NCBI RefSeq assembly: GCF_009687865.1
Contig: NZ_BLAE01000046.1
Location: 1-64,000, forward strand
Reading direction: 5' to 3'
Source: Acrocarpospora macrocephala
GTDB taxonomy: Bacteria; Actinomycetota; Actinomycetes; Streptosporangiales; Streptosporangiaceae
DNA length: 64,000 nucleotides
The notes below the pieces were generated by a model. That model saw only the letters and a program-made list of their open reading frames with translations. It ran no database searches and was not told the DNA's origin. Positions 53,711-62,891 of the stretch are shown here, in pieces (the first letter of the stretch is position 1; every line of letters starts with the position of its first letter). The position numbers and the translations under genes were made by a program.

Positions 53711-54238
53711 GTGGCCAGTGAGTTCCAGCGTAGAAAGATCATCGGAGTTTTCCGCACGATGGATGTGGACGGAGACGGCCGGCTGACCGAGGCCGACTTC
53801 CATGCCCTCGCCCGCCGCTGGATGGCCGTCGCCGGATCCGTCGATCCTGAGCGACTGGCCGCCGTCATGACCGGCTGGTGGCCGGTGCTCCAGGCCGCCT
53901 CCGACCGTGACGGCAACACCGCCGTCACCCTCGACGAGGTGCTCCTCGTCGTGGAAGGCCTCGGCGACATGGCGGACGCGGTCTCCGGCACCGCCGACAC
54001 GATGTTCGAGGCCATCGACCTCAACGGGGACGGCCTCATCTCCCGCTCGGAGTACGGCGCGCTCATCGAGACCTGGAACGGGACGCCCACAGCCACCGAT
54101 GAGATCTTCCCCCGCCTCGACCTGGACGGCGACGGCCACCTCACCCGCGACGAGTTCCGTACCCACTGGACAGAGTTCTGGGCAGGCGACAACCCGAACG
54201 CTCCCGGAACCTACGTCTTCGGCGCGCTGGCGGAATAG
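53711..54238 (+). CDS. EF-hand calcium-binding protein
   Basis: 175 residues. GTG 53711 has GGAGG 5 bases upstream. Four EF-hand loops are visible: DVDGDGRLTEAD (about residue 18), DRDGNTAVTLDE, DLNGDGLISRSE and DLDGDGHLTRDE. The second loop is the least regular. It is a soluble cytoplasmic protein of the calerythrin/CabD kind known from actinomycetes, probably a calcium buffer or sensor. It stands alone after the tRNA cluster. Confidence 0.93.
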   Translation: MASEFQRRKIIGVFRTMDVDGDGRLTEADFHALARRWMAVAGSVDPERLAAVMTGWWPVLQAASDRDGNTAVTLDEVLLVVEGLGDMADAVSGTADTMFEAIDLNGDGLISRSEYGALIETWNGTPTATDEIFPRLDLDGDGHLTRDEFRTHWTEFWAGDNPNAPGTYVFGALAE

Positions 54239-54275
54239 CCGTCGGTCATGAGGCGCGCCAGCCGGTCCGTGGAAG

Positions 54276-55403
54276 TCAGCGGACCTTGGCGAAGAACTCG
54301 CGCATGTCGGCGGCGAAGCGGTCGGGTTGGTCCATGGCGATGAAATGGTGGCCGGCAGGGTTGTCCTCCGGCCAGTGCACGATGGTGTTGTGGCGTTCGG
54401 CGAGTCGGCGGATGCCAGGCGGTCCGCTGTAGACGCCGGTCGGTACGGCGGTCTGCCCTTCCGGCCAGCCGGAGCCGGTGCTGTCGTAATACGGCCAGGC
54501 CGAGGATCCGAACGTCCCGGTGAACCAGTACAGGCTCACGTTGGTCAGGAACAGGTCACGGTCGATCGCCTGCTCCAGTGGTCTGCCGGTGGCGTTGAAC
54601 TCGTGGAACTTCTGCGTCATCCAGGCCAGGGCCGCGACCGGGGAGTCGTGCCATCCGTAGGCGAAGGTCTGGGGCGCGGCGCGCAGCAGTGCGTGGTGAT
54701 TCACGCCGTTCATCCAGTCCTGTTGCATGAGCTCTGTATAGGCCGCTCGTTCCTGGTCGTTCATTTCCGGGACGTCCTTCTCGGTGGGGAAGCCGAGGCC
54801 GCTGACGACGTACACGCCGACCACCTGGTCGGGAGCGGCTCTGGCCAGCTCCGGGGCGACGTATGCGCCGAAGTCACCGCCCTGGGTGCCGTAACGGTCG
54901 TAGCCGAGCCGCCGCATCAGCTCGGCCCAGAGCCGCGCCACGCGCGTGGCGGTCCAGCCGGTCCCGCGTGGCGGCGCGGAGAAGCCGAATCCCGGAACCG
55001 AGGGTACGACGACGTGGAACGCCTGGGAGGGGTCCGCGCCGTGCGCTGAGGGGTCGGTGAGACGGCCGATGAGGTCGGTGAACTCCACGAAGGAGTTCGG
55101 CCAGCCGTGCGTCAGGACGAGCGGCAGCGCGCCGGGCTCGGTGGAGCGGACGTGCAGGAAGTGGATGTCCTGGCCGTCTATCTCGGTCACGAACTGGGGG
55201 AACTCGTTCAGCCGCGCCTCGTGCCGGCGCCAGTCGTAGCCGTCACGCCAGTAGTCGGCCAGCTCCTTGAGGTAGTTGACGGGGACGCCGCGGCTCCATC
55301 CCTCGCCGGGCAGTTGCCGGGACCAGCGGGTGCGAGCAAGTCGATCGTTCAGGTCGTGCAGGTCGTCATGGGGGATGTGGATAGAAAACTTCTCGGTGCT
55401 CAT
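54276..55403 (-). CDS. Epoxide hydrolase, alpha/beta fold with EHN domain
   Basis: 375 residues. The N-terminal EHN region (FSIHIPHDDLHDLNDRLARTRW) is followed by HGWPNSFVEF (oxyanion), GTQGGDFGAY with the nucleophilic Asp near residue 185, and a C-terminal GHHFIAMDQPDRF with the catalytic His. It opens epoxides to diols; juvenile-hormone-hydrolase-like proteins share this layout. It is divergent from a WYL-domain regulator, 64 bases between starts, that probably controls it. Confidence 0.9.
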   Translation of the reverse strand: MSTEKFSIHIPHDDLHDLNDRLARTRWSRQLPGEGWSRGVPVNYLKELADYWRDGYDWRRHEARLNEFPQFVTEIDGQDIHFLHVRSTEPGALPLVLTHGWPNSFVEFTDLIGRLTDPSAHGADPSQAFHVVVPSVPGFGFSAPPRGTGWTATRVARLWAELMRRLGYDRYGTQGGDFGAYVAPELARAAPDQVVGVYVVSGLGFPTEKDVPEMNDQERAAYTELMQQDWMNGVNHHALLRAAPQTFAYGWHDSPVAALAWMTQKFHEFNATGRPLEQAIDRDLFLTNVSLYWFTGTFGSSAWPYYDSTGSGWPEGQTAVPTGVYSGPPGIRRLAERHNTIVHWPEDNPAGHHFIAMDQPDRFAADMREFFAKVR

Positions 55404-55467
55404 GAGATCCGACGGTAGGGACTATGTAGGCCAGTTTTCGTCCTATATGGACGTGCATGATGGTTTC

Positions 55468-56430
55468 GTGAGTGATACCTCTGCGCGGCTGCTCCAGCTG
55501 TTGTCGATGCTGCAGACTCCACGTGACTGGCCTGGCAGCGAGCTGGCCGAGCGGCTGGGGGTGAGTCCCCGGACGATCCGCCGGGATATCGACCGGCTGC
55601 GTGAGCTGGGTTATCCGGTGCAGGGGACGATGGGCCCGGTAGGTGGCTACCGGCTCGCCGCGGGCAAGGCCATGCCGCCGTTGCTGCTGGACGATGATGA
55701 GGCGGTGGCCATCGCGGTGGGCCTGCGTACCGCGGCCTCGCATCCGGTGGAGGGCATCGAGGAGGCGTCCGTACGGGCCTTGGCCAAGCTGGAGCAGGTG
55801 CTGCCGTCCCGGCTGCGGCACCGGGTCGGCGCGCTCGGCGCCGCCACCGTTTCCATGCTGACCGGGAGCGAGCCGAACCTCGACCCGCAGGACCTGGTGG
55901 TGCTCGCTGGGGCCGCCGCCAATCGGGAAAGGCTGCGCTTCTCCTACCGGGCGGGCGACGGTACCCCGACCAGGCGTCTGGCCGAGCCGTACCGCCTGGT
56001 GGCGGCCGGACGCCGCTGGTACCTGCTGGCGTACGACAATGACCGCGACGACTGGCGGATCTTTCGCGCCGACCGGATCAGCGAGCCGCGGGCGACCGGC
56101 GTACGGGTTCCGCCCCGCGTGCCGCCCGAGCAGGACGCGGCCGCGTTCATCACCAGCAAGCTGTACTCGCTCGCACCGACCTATGAGGTGGTGGCGACCC
56201 TGGGCCTCCCGGCCGAGCAGGTCAGGCAACGGCTCGGCGCCGCTGCGGGCGAGGTCGAGGTGATCGATCAGCACAGTTGCCGCCTGCGTGGCTCTGCCGA
56301 CACCCTGGAGTGGCTGGCGTCGCGCCTGCTCATGCTCGGTTGCGAGTTCGACGTGCACGAGCCGCCAGAGCTGGTGGAGTATCTGCGTGCGCTGGGCGGC
56401 CGCGCCACTCGCGCCGCCGGGGATGTGTAG
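55468..56430 (+). CDS. WYL-domain transcriptional regulator (DeoR-type HTH)
   Basis: 320 residues from GTG 55468, matching the common start SDTSARLLQLLSMLQ; ATG 55447 is an alternative. The N-terminal winged helix has LAERLGVSPRTIRRDIDRLRELGYPV. The WYL domain has RLAEPYRLVAAGRRWYLLAYDNDRDDWRIFRADRI near residue 170, and a C-terminal WCX-like extension follows. WYL domains sense small ligands or nucleic acids. Likely regulator of the divergent epoxide hydrolase. Confidence 0.9.
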   Translation: MSDTSARLLQLLSMLQTPRDWPGSELAERLGVSPRTIRRDIDRLRELGYPVQGTMGPVGGYRLAAGKAMPPLLLDDDEAVAIAVGLRTAASHPVEGIEEASVRALAKLEQVLPSRLRHRVGALGAATVSMLTGSEPNLDPQDLVVLAGAAANRERLRFSYRAGDGTPTRRLAEPYRLVAAGRRWYLLAYDNDRDDWRIFRADRISEPRATGVRVPPRVPPEQDAAAFITSKLYSLAPTYEVVATLGLPAEQVRQRLGAAAGEVEVIDQHSCRLRGSADTLEWLASRLLMLGCEFDVHEPPELVEYLRALGGRATRAAGDV

Positions 56431-56482
56431 GGCGCGGCCAGCCCTCAGGCCGTAGGGGCGAAGGCGTGGGTGACGCTGCACG

Positions 56483-56932
56483 CTACCTCTTGGTCGCCGC
56501 CAGTTCGGCGTTGGCCCGCTGGGTGACAAGGGTCAGCACGTGGCCTGCGACGGCCATGTCCGCGGCCGGGATGTCCGCGTACAGCCGGGCCGTGATGTCG
56601 GCGACCGCGTCGCTGATCTGGTGCTGCACTGCCTGACCGGCCTTGGTGAAGTGTACGCGCGGTTGCTCGTCGGGCAGAACCTCCACCAATCCGGCGTCGG
56701 TCAGTTCGGTGAGCGTCTCCAACGCAGCTGATTCGTCGATCTTCAGTGTGCTGGTCATCCGGTCGAGGAGCCAGGCGCGGCCGACGACCCCGCCGTTGTT
56801 CGCCACGACGTTGAGCGCGACTGATTGCTGGAAGGACGTCCGGATGCGGGCCAGTTCGCGTTCCAGGACGGCCCGGGTGGCGTAATGGGCCTGGCCGAGG
56901 ACCTGGCCGTTGAGGATCGGGGTGGTGGACAT
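56483..56932 (-). CDS. MarR-like winged-helix regulator
   Basis: 149 residues. ATG 56932 has GGAG 7 bases upstream. A central winged helix (WLLDRMTSTLKIDESAALETLTELTDAGLVEVLPDEQPRVHFT) lies between helical N- and C-terminal dimer parts, as in MarR proteins, though the recognition helix is degenerate. It is divergent from a TetR gene; a repeat lies between -35 and -10 of its own predicted promoter, consistent with autoregulation. Confidence 0.75.
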   Translation of the reverse strand: MSTTPILNGQVLGQAHYATRAVLERELARIRTSFQQSVALNVVANNGGVVGRAWLLDRMTSTLKIDESAALETLTELTDAGLVEVLPDEQPRVHFTKAGQAVQHQISDAVADITARLYADIPAADMAVAGHVLTLVTQRANAELAATKR

Positions 56933-56998
56933 GATTGCTCCTTCGTCAGAGGTCGAGGCATATCGGTGAGTGTTCTGGGGAGCCGGTACCACAATCGA

Positions 56999-57028
56999 AC
57001 AATACTGATACTGAGTACCATTTGACAA
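56999..57028 (-). promoter_or_regulatory. Promoter of the MarR-like gene with overlapping repeat
   Basis: On the minus strand TTGTCA (57028-57023) and TATTGT (57004-56999) are 18 bases apart. The spacer carries ACTCAGTATCAGTA, with a repeated CAGTA, a likely repressor site. Confidence 0.5.
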
Positions 57029-57089
57029 CATGAATTAAAAGACGCTCAGCTCCTATAGAGGCTGGGGCTTGTCACGCTAGGGTGTTGCC

Positions 57090-57734
57090 ATGGCATCCGT
57101 CTCCTCGGCCGCTGACCGTTCGCTGCCGCTGCGGGAACGCAAGAAGCTGCGCACCCGTCGGGCGCTGGCCGATGCCGCGCTGCGCATGTTCACCGAGAAG
57201 GGCTTCGACGCGACCACGCTGGAGGAGCTGGTCGACGAGGTGGAGGTGTCCAAGAGCACCTTTTTCCGTACCTTCCCGGCCAAGGAAGCCGCCGCCATCG
57301 AAGCCGAAGTCGAGCTGTGGTCGGCCAACCTGACCGCGCTGCGGGACCACACTCTGTCGGGCGTCATCCTCACCGAGATGAAGGACATTTTGTGTGGGGT
57401 CGTCACCGGACTCGATGCGGATTGGCCGGACCGCTATGTCGCCACCCGCCGGCTCGTACTGACCGCGCCGACCCTGATGGCGTACGCAGCACACCACCGT
57501 GCCGACATCCAGCAGCAGACCGGCGACCTGCTTGCCGACAAGCTCAACCTGCCGCTCGGAGACCTTCGACCTCAGGTGCTGGCAGAACTCACCACCACAG
57601 CCTGGACCATCGCCGCCCGCGCCTGGGTCCGCACCGGCGGCCAGGGCGGACGCCAGTCCCTCCTGGAAAGCGTCGAACACGCCTTCCAGACCATCCCCGC
57701 CAGCCTGGAACTATCCGCCCAAACAGAAAGATGA
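57090..57734 (+). CDS. TetR-family regulator
   Basis: 214 residues from ATG 57090. The N-terminal HTH is LRERKKLRTRRALADAALRMFTEKGFDATTLEELVDEVEVSKSTFFRTFPAKE, about residues 13-65. The ligand domain is of normal length and has no motif I can assign. It is divergent from the MarR-like gene and 30 bases upstream of the MBL hydrolase, which may be its target. Confidence 0.88.
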   Translation: MASVSSAADRSLPLRERKKLRTRRALADAALRMFTEKGFDATTLEELVDEVEVSKSTFFRTFPAKEAAAIEAEVELWSANLTALRDHTLSGVILTEMKDILCGVVTGLDADWPDRYVATRRLVLTAPTLMAYAAHHRADIQQQTGDLLADKLNLPLGDLRPQVLAELTTTAWTIAARAWVRTGGQGGRQSLLESVEHAFQTIPASLELSAQTER

Positions 57735-57764
57735 CGCAAACGCCCGGGCCGCTAGAGTTCACGG

Positions 57765-58508
57765 ATGCTGCTGACAATCCTTGGCGGATGCGGTGCGTGG
57801 CCGGGGGCGGGCCAGGCCTGCAGCGGTTACCTCGTGGAGCACGACGGGTTCAGGCTGCTCCTCGACCCTGGATATGCGACGGTGCCACGGCTGCTGGAAC
57901 AGGTCACCGCCGATCAGGTCGACGCGGTGTTCATCAGTCACGGACATCCCGATCACTGCGCCGACCTGAACCCGCTGTTGCGGGCGCGTACATTGCGTGC
58001 TGACCCGTCGGCGCCGCTGCCGGTGTATTCGCTGCCCGGCGCCCTGGATGCGGTACTCGCGCTGGACCGCCCGGGAATGCTGACCGACGCCTACGTCCTG
58101 CACGAGTTCACCGCCGGCGACCGCCTCGACATCGGCCCGTTCCGCGCGCAAACCCGCCTGCTGCCGCATTCGGTGCCCAATTCCGGCGTACGGCTGACAG
58201 CGGACGACCGGATACTCGCGTACACCGGTGACACTGGCCCGAGCCCCGACGTGGTGGACCTGGCGCGCGGCGCGCACCTGCTCCTGGCCGAGGCCACCTA
58301 CGCGGACCGGGTCCCGGAGGGTTCGCGACGCCACCTGTCGAGCGCTCGCCAGGCAGGCCGCCAAGCCAAGGAAGCCGACGCGCGACACCTGTTACTGACT
58401 CACCTGCAGCCAGGCACCGACCCCACAGCCGCGCAAGCCGCCGCCAGCGCCGAATACGACGGCGAGATCGGCATCGCCACGTCCGGTCTCGTCATGGATC
58501 TTTCCTGA
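57765..58508 (+). CDS. Metallo-beta-lactamase-fold hydrolase
   Basis: 247 residues. The zinc motif SHGHPDHCAD (H-x-H-x-D-H) is near residue 58. LLPHSVPNSGVRL and YTGDTGPS supply the further His and Asp ligands, and LLTHLQPG is near the C-terminus. The layout is like RNase Z-type or general MBL hydrolases. The substrate is unknown. Its C-terminal codons recur as a relic at 59840-59881. The next ATG is two bases after its stop. Confidence 0.9.
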   Translation: MLLTILGGCGAWPGAGQACSGYLVEHDGFRLLLDPGYATVPRLLEQVTADQVDAVFISHGHPDHCADLNPLLRARTLRADPSAPLPVYSLPGALDAVLALDRPGMLTDAYVLHEFTAGDRLDIGPFRAQTRLLPHSVPNSGVRLTADDRILAYTGDTGPSPDVVDLARGAHLLLAEATYADRVPEGSRRHLSSARQAGRQAKEADARHLLLTHLQPGTDPTAAQAAASAEYDGEIGIATSGLVMDLS

Positions 58509-58510
58509 TC

Positions 58511-59668
58511 ATGGCCGAGCTGATCCGCGGCGTCGAGGACGAGGTGCCGATCTCCTACGGCCGCTTTGACCTGTTCGACGGATCCGGCCTCGGCCAGGAT
58601 GCCGACCCGGAGACCGAGGCTGGCGCGCTGCTGGCCGAGCCCGACCAGATCGCCCTGGGGCAGGTCGGCATCAAAAGCCAGGCATGGGCGAGGAGGGCGC
58701 ACGTGCGGATGGAGGCATGGGACACCGAGCCCCCCGCGCCCGGCAAGCCCTGGGCCGAGGCTGGGCAGGTCCGCTACCTGAGCCCCGGGGGCACCGTGTA
58801 CCTGTGCGGCCTCATGCACAGCCCGTCAAGGCAGATGCTGCTGCTGGGCCCGCCGTTCTTCGTGTACGGCCTGCGCGCCTACGCCGGCCCTGTCCGCACC
58901 CAACCGGCCGACTACGACGAGACCGTCACGGAAGCCGTCGAGGAGTCCTGGCTGCTGCGGTTCTGGCCGCTAGCCGATGCCGTCGGCCCGGCCCTGCGCA
59001 CGGAATCGGAGGCAGGCGGCCAGGTCGCCGCCAGGATGCGCGAAATCCTTCCGCTGGAGCCCGGCTCCGCCGTACCGCGGCCGGAGCAGTGGCCCGCGCT
59101 GCACCCGCTGCCTGAACCCGAGCCCCCGACCCTGGTGGCCCGGCCCTCCCCTCCCATGCGTGGCATGGAGCGTGTCCCGAGCCGCGAAGCCGCAGGCCGC
59201 ATCGTTGTCCCTCAAGAAACGCTCGACTTCGCCCAGCGCCTTGAGGAGACGCTAGGTGACCTGCGCATCGACATGCTCGGCAACCTGCCCAGGGACATTG
59301 GCTCCTGGTCGCAGTCGCAGCTTGAGGACTACGCCACGCAGTTGCGCGTGAGCATGCGCATCGGCAGGGAGTTGAACCCGCACGGCGTACCCACGCTTCA
59401 GTTGGCGGCGTCCAGCGTGCGTACTGTTCTGATTGGGCCCGAGCCCGGGTTCAGCGGCCGCGCCTGGGTGTGGGCCAAGGACGAGAACGCCCATGCCGAC
59501 GTGCTGTCGGTCGACCGACAGGTCATCGTTCGTGACCGCATCCGCCAGAACACGCTGCTCACCGGGATCGTCACCATCCTGCGCAACGAAAATGACTTCG
59601 TCGAGGTCCGCGCGGCGACCCAGGCGGAGGCCGCCCGAGTGATCACCGTCGAGCGGCTGCGGGACTGA
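58511..59668 (+). CDS. Hypothetical protein
   Basis: 385 residues, translationally coupled to the MBL gene (2-base gap). I do not recognise it. The N-terminal part (1-60) is acidic, the middle is Pro-rich (LHPLPEPEPPTLVARPSPP, about 200-215), and the C-terminus is a mixed alpha/beta block (LEETLGDLRIDMLGNLPRD, TILRNENDFVEVRAATQ). There is no signal peptide, membrane segment or catalytic motif. Codon use is normal for the chromosome. Confidence 0.7.
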   Translation: MAELIRGVEDEVPISYGRFDLFDGSGLGQDADPETEAGALLAEPDQIALGQVGIKSQAWARRAHVRMEAWDTEPPAPGKPWAEAGQVRYLSPGGTVYLCGLMHSPSRQMLLLGPPFFVYGLRAYAGPVRTQPADYDETVTEAVEESWLLRFWPLADAVGPALRTESEAGGQVAARMREILPLEPGSAVPRPEQWPALHPLPEPEPPTLVARPSPPMRGMERVPSREAAGRIVVPQETLDFAQRLEETLGDLRIDMLGNLPRDIGSWSQSQLEDYATQLRVSMRIGRELNPHGVPTLQLAASSVRTVLIGPEPGFSGRAWVWAKDENAHADVLSVDRQVIVRDRIRQNTLLTGIVTILRNENDFVEVRAATQAEAARVITVERLRD

Positions 59669-60186
59669 CAGCAGCATCCCGCCACCCTGCCCAGCGACAC
59701 GATGTCCCTGCTCCACAAGCAGGCAGTGATCGTTTCCCAGGAAGTCCAGCCCTTGGGCGGGCACCTTGCCCTCCGGCTCCTGATCGGTTCCCGTCGTCAC
59801 TCAGTTGGTCGCTCACCGTGAGTCGCGTCTTCGCAGCTCGTCGGCATCGCTACGTCCGGTCTCGTCATCGATCTCTCCTGAGTTGCCTCGGACTTCGACC
59901 GCGTTCACGCCGATGTGGCATGGAGTGCGCAGCCACGATCGCATCCGTCCTCGCGCACGGCGGTCAGACTGCTTCGATGATCGGCCTCGATCGACATCGC
60001 CGGGGCGAATTGCTGTGCACGTCAGCCCGCATACCGCCGACGGTGGCGATCTTGTGGTGTTTCGCGAGAGCTCAGGAACCCTGAACGAAAAGATCCCGCC
60101 CGATCAGCAAGATCAAACGGGATCCCGTCAGCTTCAATCCAGCCGTCTCAAGACCGGCCCTGTACTGCTTGGTTGTGCCATGCGCT
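59669..60186. other. Gene-poor gap with an MBL 3'-end relic
   Basis: 59840-59881 reads VGIATSGLVIDLS then stop, almost the same as the end of the MBL protein at 58508 (GIATSGLVMDLS). It looks like the surviving end of a second, lost copy. A terminator lies at 60092-60124. I see no other gene. Confidence 0.6.
60092..60124 (-). terminator. Terminator after the propeller gene
   Basis: On the minus strand GATCCCG and CGGGATC pair across a 19-base loop and are followed by TTTTCG. Confidence 0.55.
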
Positions 60187-61299
60187 CTACGACAACAGTG
60201 ACGCCGTGGACAAGACGGGCCCAGCGGGATAGGTGTCGGACAGGAGCCAGAGGCGCGAGGTGGTGAGTTCGATGCCGAGGTCGTCCCGGCCTTCGTGATG
60301 GACGGCGGACTGACCGTAGGTGGGGACCTCCAGGACGGTCCAGGCGATGGAGTCGGGGGACGTGCCGATGACCACCGGGCGCTGCCGAGCGCCCTCTGTG
60401 GGCGAGAGGGCCACAGCCGAGATCCAGATCTTGCCGGAGGGATCCTGGGCGATGGAGTGCAGGCCGACGATCTCGGGCGGAAGCGGCACGGTGGTCCACG
60501 TGTTGCCGTCGTAGCGGTTCAGCAGGGGTTCGGTGGGCCGGGGTTCCCCTCGCGTGTAGTTGGTGCCGACGACCCAGATGTCGTCGGGGGTACGCGGAAG
60601 GACGTCCTCCAGCACGGACCCCTCGCTATGCGGGGCCGGGTAGGGGATGTTCTCCCAGGCCGTCCCGGTGTAGCGGGCGACCCCCGGGACAGAGTCGTCC
60701 TCGCTCGCGCCACTGCCCACCGCCCACGCCTCGGCGGCGATGCCCTTGATGGCCAGGACCTTCTGAATCGGCATCGAGTGTACGACCCAGGTGGAGCCCT
60801 CCAGCCGCCAGATAGTGCTCGCGCCGGGTTGCGTGCGACTCCCGGGAACCCACAAGCCCGAGGAGGTGTGTTCTGGTGCGGCCGACGTCAGCCCGGGAGG
60901 CGCCTCGACCTGCACGAACGCACCGTTGACGAGATGGGCGATGTAGGCGGCGCCGTTCTTGGTGCCGCCGATCCAAACCTCGCCGCCGGTGGTGGCGTTC
61001 ACGCTGCTGAGGACGCCCCGACTGGAGAAGTTGGGGATCGTGTATCCGGCCCACCGTCTGCCGTTCCAGCGGTGAAGGACTGGATTGCCGGGGTAGCCGG
61101 GCTTGAGCGCCTGGTAGCCGACGATCCAGATCTGGTTCTGCTCCGGCGCGGCCAGGTCCAGGAGCTCCGCCTTGGCACGGAGCTCGGGGAGAGGATGGCT
61201 CTGCAGGACCGGATCAGCGGCCAGCGCGGGAGAAGGCGCCGTGACTACTGCGGCGAGGACGAGAGAGGCCGCCGCGACCCGGGCGATAGAGGGTCTCAT
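60187..61299 (-). CDS. Secreted beta-propeller-like hypothetical protein
   Basis: 370 residues. The signal peptide is about 27 residues (ARVAAASLVLAAVVTAPSPALA). The mature part has repeated W-centred blades (IWIVGYQALKPG, VWIGGTKNG, AWAVGSGASED, IWVVGTNYT, IWISAVALSP) alternating with W-x-G/T-x-W stretches. That is the pattern of a six- or seven-bladed propeller of actinobacterial exported proteins. It probably acts outside the cell; no enzymatic residues are evident. It stands alone, with a terminator after it. Confidence 0.8.
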   Translation of the reverse strand: MRPSIARVAAASLVLAAVVTAPSPALAADPVLQSHPLPELRAKAELLDLAAPEQNQIWIVGYQALKPGYPGNPVLHRWNGRRWAGYTIPNFSSRGVLSSVNATTGGEVWIGGTKNGAAYIAHLVNGAFVQVEAPPGLTSAAPEHTSSGLWVPGSRTQPGASTIWRLEGSTWVVHSMPIQKVLAIKGIAAEAWAVGSGASEDDSVPGVARYTGTAWENIPYPAPHSEGSVLEDVLPRTPDDIWVVGTNYTRGEPRPTEPLLNRYDGNTWTTVPLPPEIVGLHSIAQDPSGKIWISAVALSPTEGARQRPVVIGTSPDSIAWTVLEVPTYGQSAVHHEGRDDLGIELTTSRLWLLSDTYPAGPVLSTASLLS

Positions 61300-61620
61300 A
61301 AGGCAAGCTTCCCGGACTTCGCAGCAAATGACCCCGCATGTCTTTCGCTTTTCACGGCAAGTTCCAGAAAATCGGTCAAGAATAGAATAAAGCCTCCAAA
61401 CGTCCCCTTACGACGATCAAGGGCCAAGTCGGGACAACGAGTGCGGCAACTCCGATGCCGTCTGATTCAACAGCATGAGCGGCGGCGGGTTCGTCGTAGC
61501 CATGTGCACAGGTTGGGATCCCGCGGAAACCGAATCGACTCCTTCGATGCGAAGCCAAATGTGAGGAGTGCGACGTACGAGCTATGGGCCGTTGAGCCGA
61601 AACTACGGGATGCTTGCGCC
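61300..61620. other. Intergenic region, nothing recognised
   Basis: About 320 bases of mixed GC with no coding bias. It holds the divergent promoters of the propeller gene and of the small gene at 61621. An ATTCTA/TAGAAT-like A/T-rich stretch near 61380 may belong to one of them. Confidence 0.4.
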
Positions 61621-62010
61621 ATGCCCTCAGAGGTGCCACGAACTGTCAAAGCGGTCGACACGGCTCAACTCCTCCGTCTCGACGCGGAAGCGGTGCAGTG
61701 TGGGCTGAGTCGTACGCACGGCGTCGCATGGCTGTCGGAGCATGTGCACGGTACGGCGACTCACTACCTGTGGCCCGCACTTGTTCATCGCTTGGAGCAC
61801 CGGCCTGAGTACTCGCCGCATTGGCGCTGCATGCTGCTGTTGACCGTACGAGACGGCACGCAGATCTTTTCGCTGTTGGACGTCCTGCCCGCATCCTTTG
61901 ACCAGTTGCCGGAGACCCTTGATGCAGCGACGAAGACGAAGATCGCACAAAAGCTGATGAATGGGCCGCTACAGACGTACGCGGAGTGGGCAGAACACGA
62001 CGGTACTTGA
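61621..62010 (+). CDS. Hypothetical protein (129 aa)
   Basis: A small soluble protein beginning at ATG 61621. It contains AVQCGLSRTHGVAWLSEHVHGTATHYLWPALVHRLEHRPEYS, LLTVRDGTQIFSLLDVLPASFDQLP and a helical end. I do not recognise the family. The long upstream open frame (from 60295) is antisense to the propeller gene and is not used. Codon bias is weaker than in core genes, so it may be an accessory gene. Confidence 0.55.
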   Translation: MPSEVPRTVKAVDTAQLLRLDAEAVQCGLSRTHGVAWLSEHVHGTATHYLWPALVHRLEHRPEYSPHWRCMLLLTVRDGTQIFSLLDVLPASFDQLPETLDAATKTKIAQKLMNGPLQTYAEWAEHDGT

Positions 62011-62047
62011 GCTCTTACGGTCGTCCGTCTCCGTTGTCGCGCAGCCG

Positions 62048-62539
62048 TCAGCCAGCGCGGGCTCCGAGAACGTCGGAAGCAGGCCACTGCTCCTGAAAGA
62101 CACGGGCGAGTGCCTGATGTTCGCTTCCCACGACATAAGCCATCTGACGCGGGTCAAGGACGGCCACCTCAACTTCAGCTCCCAGAAGCTCGTTCCCCCA
62201 TGGCTCGATCGCGTTGGCCAGCAGGCCGGAGTAAGTGAGCTGCAAATACTTCTCGCCATCACCTGCTGCCTCGCGCGCTTTCTCGTACGCCTGCGAGCCG
62301 ACCGCGACGAAGACTCCGAAGGTGACACGGCGGCCGTCGTCCAGTGCAATCGGGAGGAGAACCCGAAGAAACCGGCCCATGCCCTCAACAACGAACACAT
62401 GGGGTCCGCCTGCCACGCGGCTCTTGATCTCCTCATCCGGCAACTCTGTTACGGGGTCGGGTAGCGGGTAGTTGAAGCGAAGATCGTTAGGGTCGAGTGG
62501 CCCACCGCAACAGACGCAACTACGTGGATGCGAAGACAT
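62048..62539 (-). CDS. DUF2199-like protein
   Basis: 163 residues. An N-terminal CVCCGGPLDPNDLRFNYPLP (two close cysteines) and a central RVLLPIALDDGRRVTFGVFVAVG are as I recall for DUF2199-type proteins of unknown role, with LANAIEPWGNELLGAEVEVAVLDPRQMAYVV further on. It is convergent with the gene at 61621. Function unknown. Confidence 0.65.
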   Translation of the reverse strand: MSSHPRSCVCCGGPLDPNDLRFNYPLPDPVTELPDEEIKSRVAGGPHVFVVEGMGRFLRVLLPIALDDGRRVTFGVFVAVGSQAYEKAREAAGDGEKYLQLTYSGLLANAIEPWGNELLGAEVEVAVLDPRQMAYVVGSEHQALARVFQEQWPASDVLGARAG

Positions 62540-62891
62540 GCGCGCAATGGTGACGTATCAGAATGCCTGCGCCAACTCAAGGCGTGGGACTGTGCCCCCC
62601 GCCTCGGGGCTCGGGGTCGTCCCTCGTGATCGTTTCCCAGACGCCGAGCACCCGGGTGCGGGTTCAGCGTGTGGCGTCGGACATGCGGACCGTTATGTAG
62701 GGGTGCTTGCTCCAGCCACTCGCCGGTCAGCCTGCGCATCTAGGAACGCGTGCAGAGTGTTGACTACGCGTCCTTCCGAGATGAGGATCGCGATCACATA
62801 TGACGCTGCTCGTGGAGTTGTCCAGCGTCACCAGACACCAGTCGAGCAGGCCTACGGATGTATCCGCCGCAGAGAAAGGGCGACTTGCCTG
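62540..62891. other. Intergenic region, possibly decayed coding sequence
   Basis: About 350 bases. Several short open frames exist, but none has consistent codon bias or a ribosome site. It may be the remains of an old gene; I cannot name it. Confidence 0.3.

Noticed and set aside
60295-62010. 571-residue plus-strand open frame
   Set aside because: Most is antisense to the signal-peptide-bearing propeller protein. Only the last 129 codons from ATG 61621 lie outside it and were kept.
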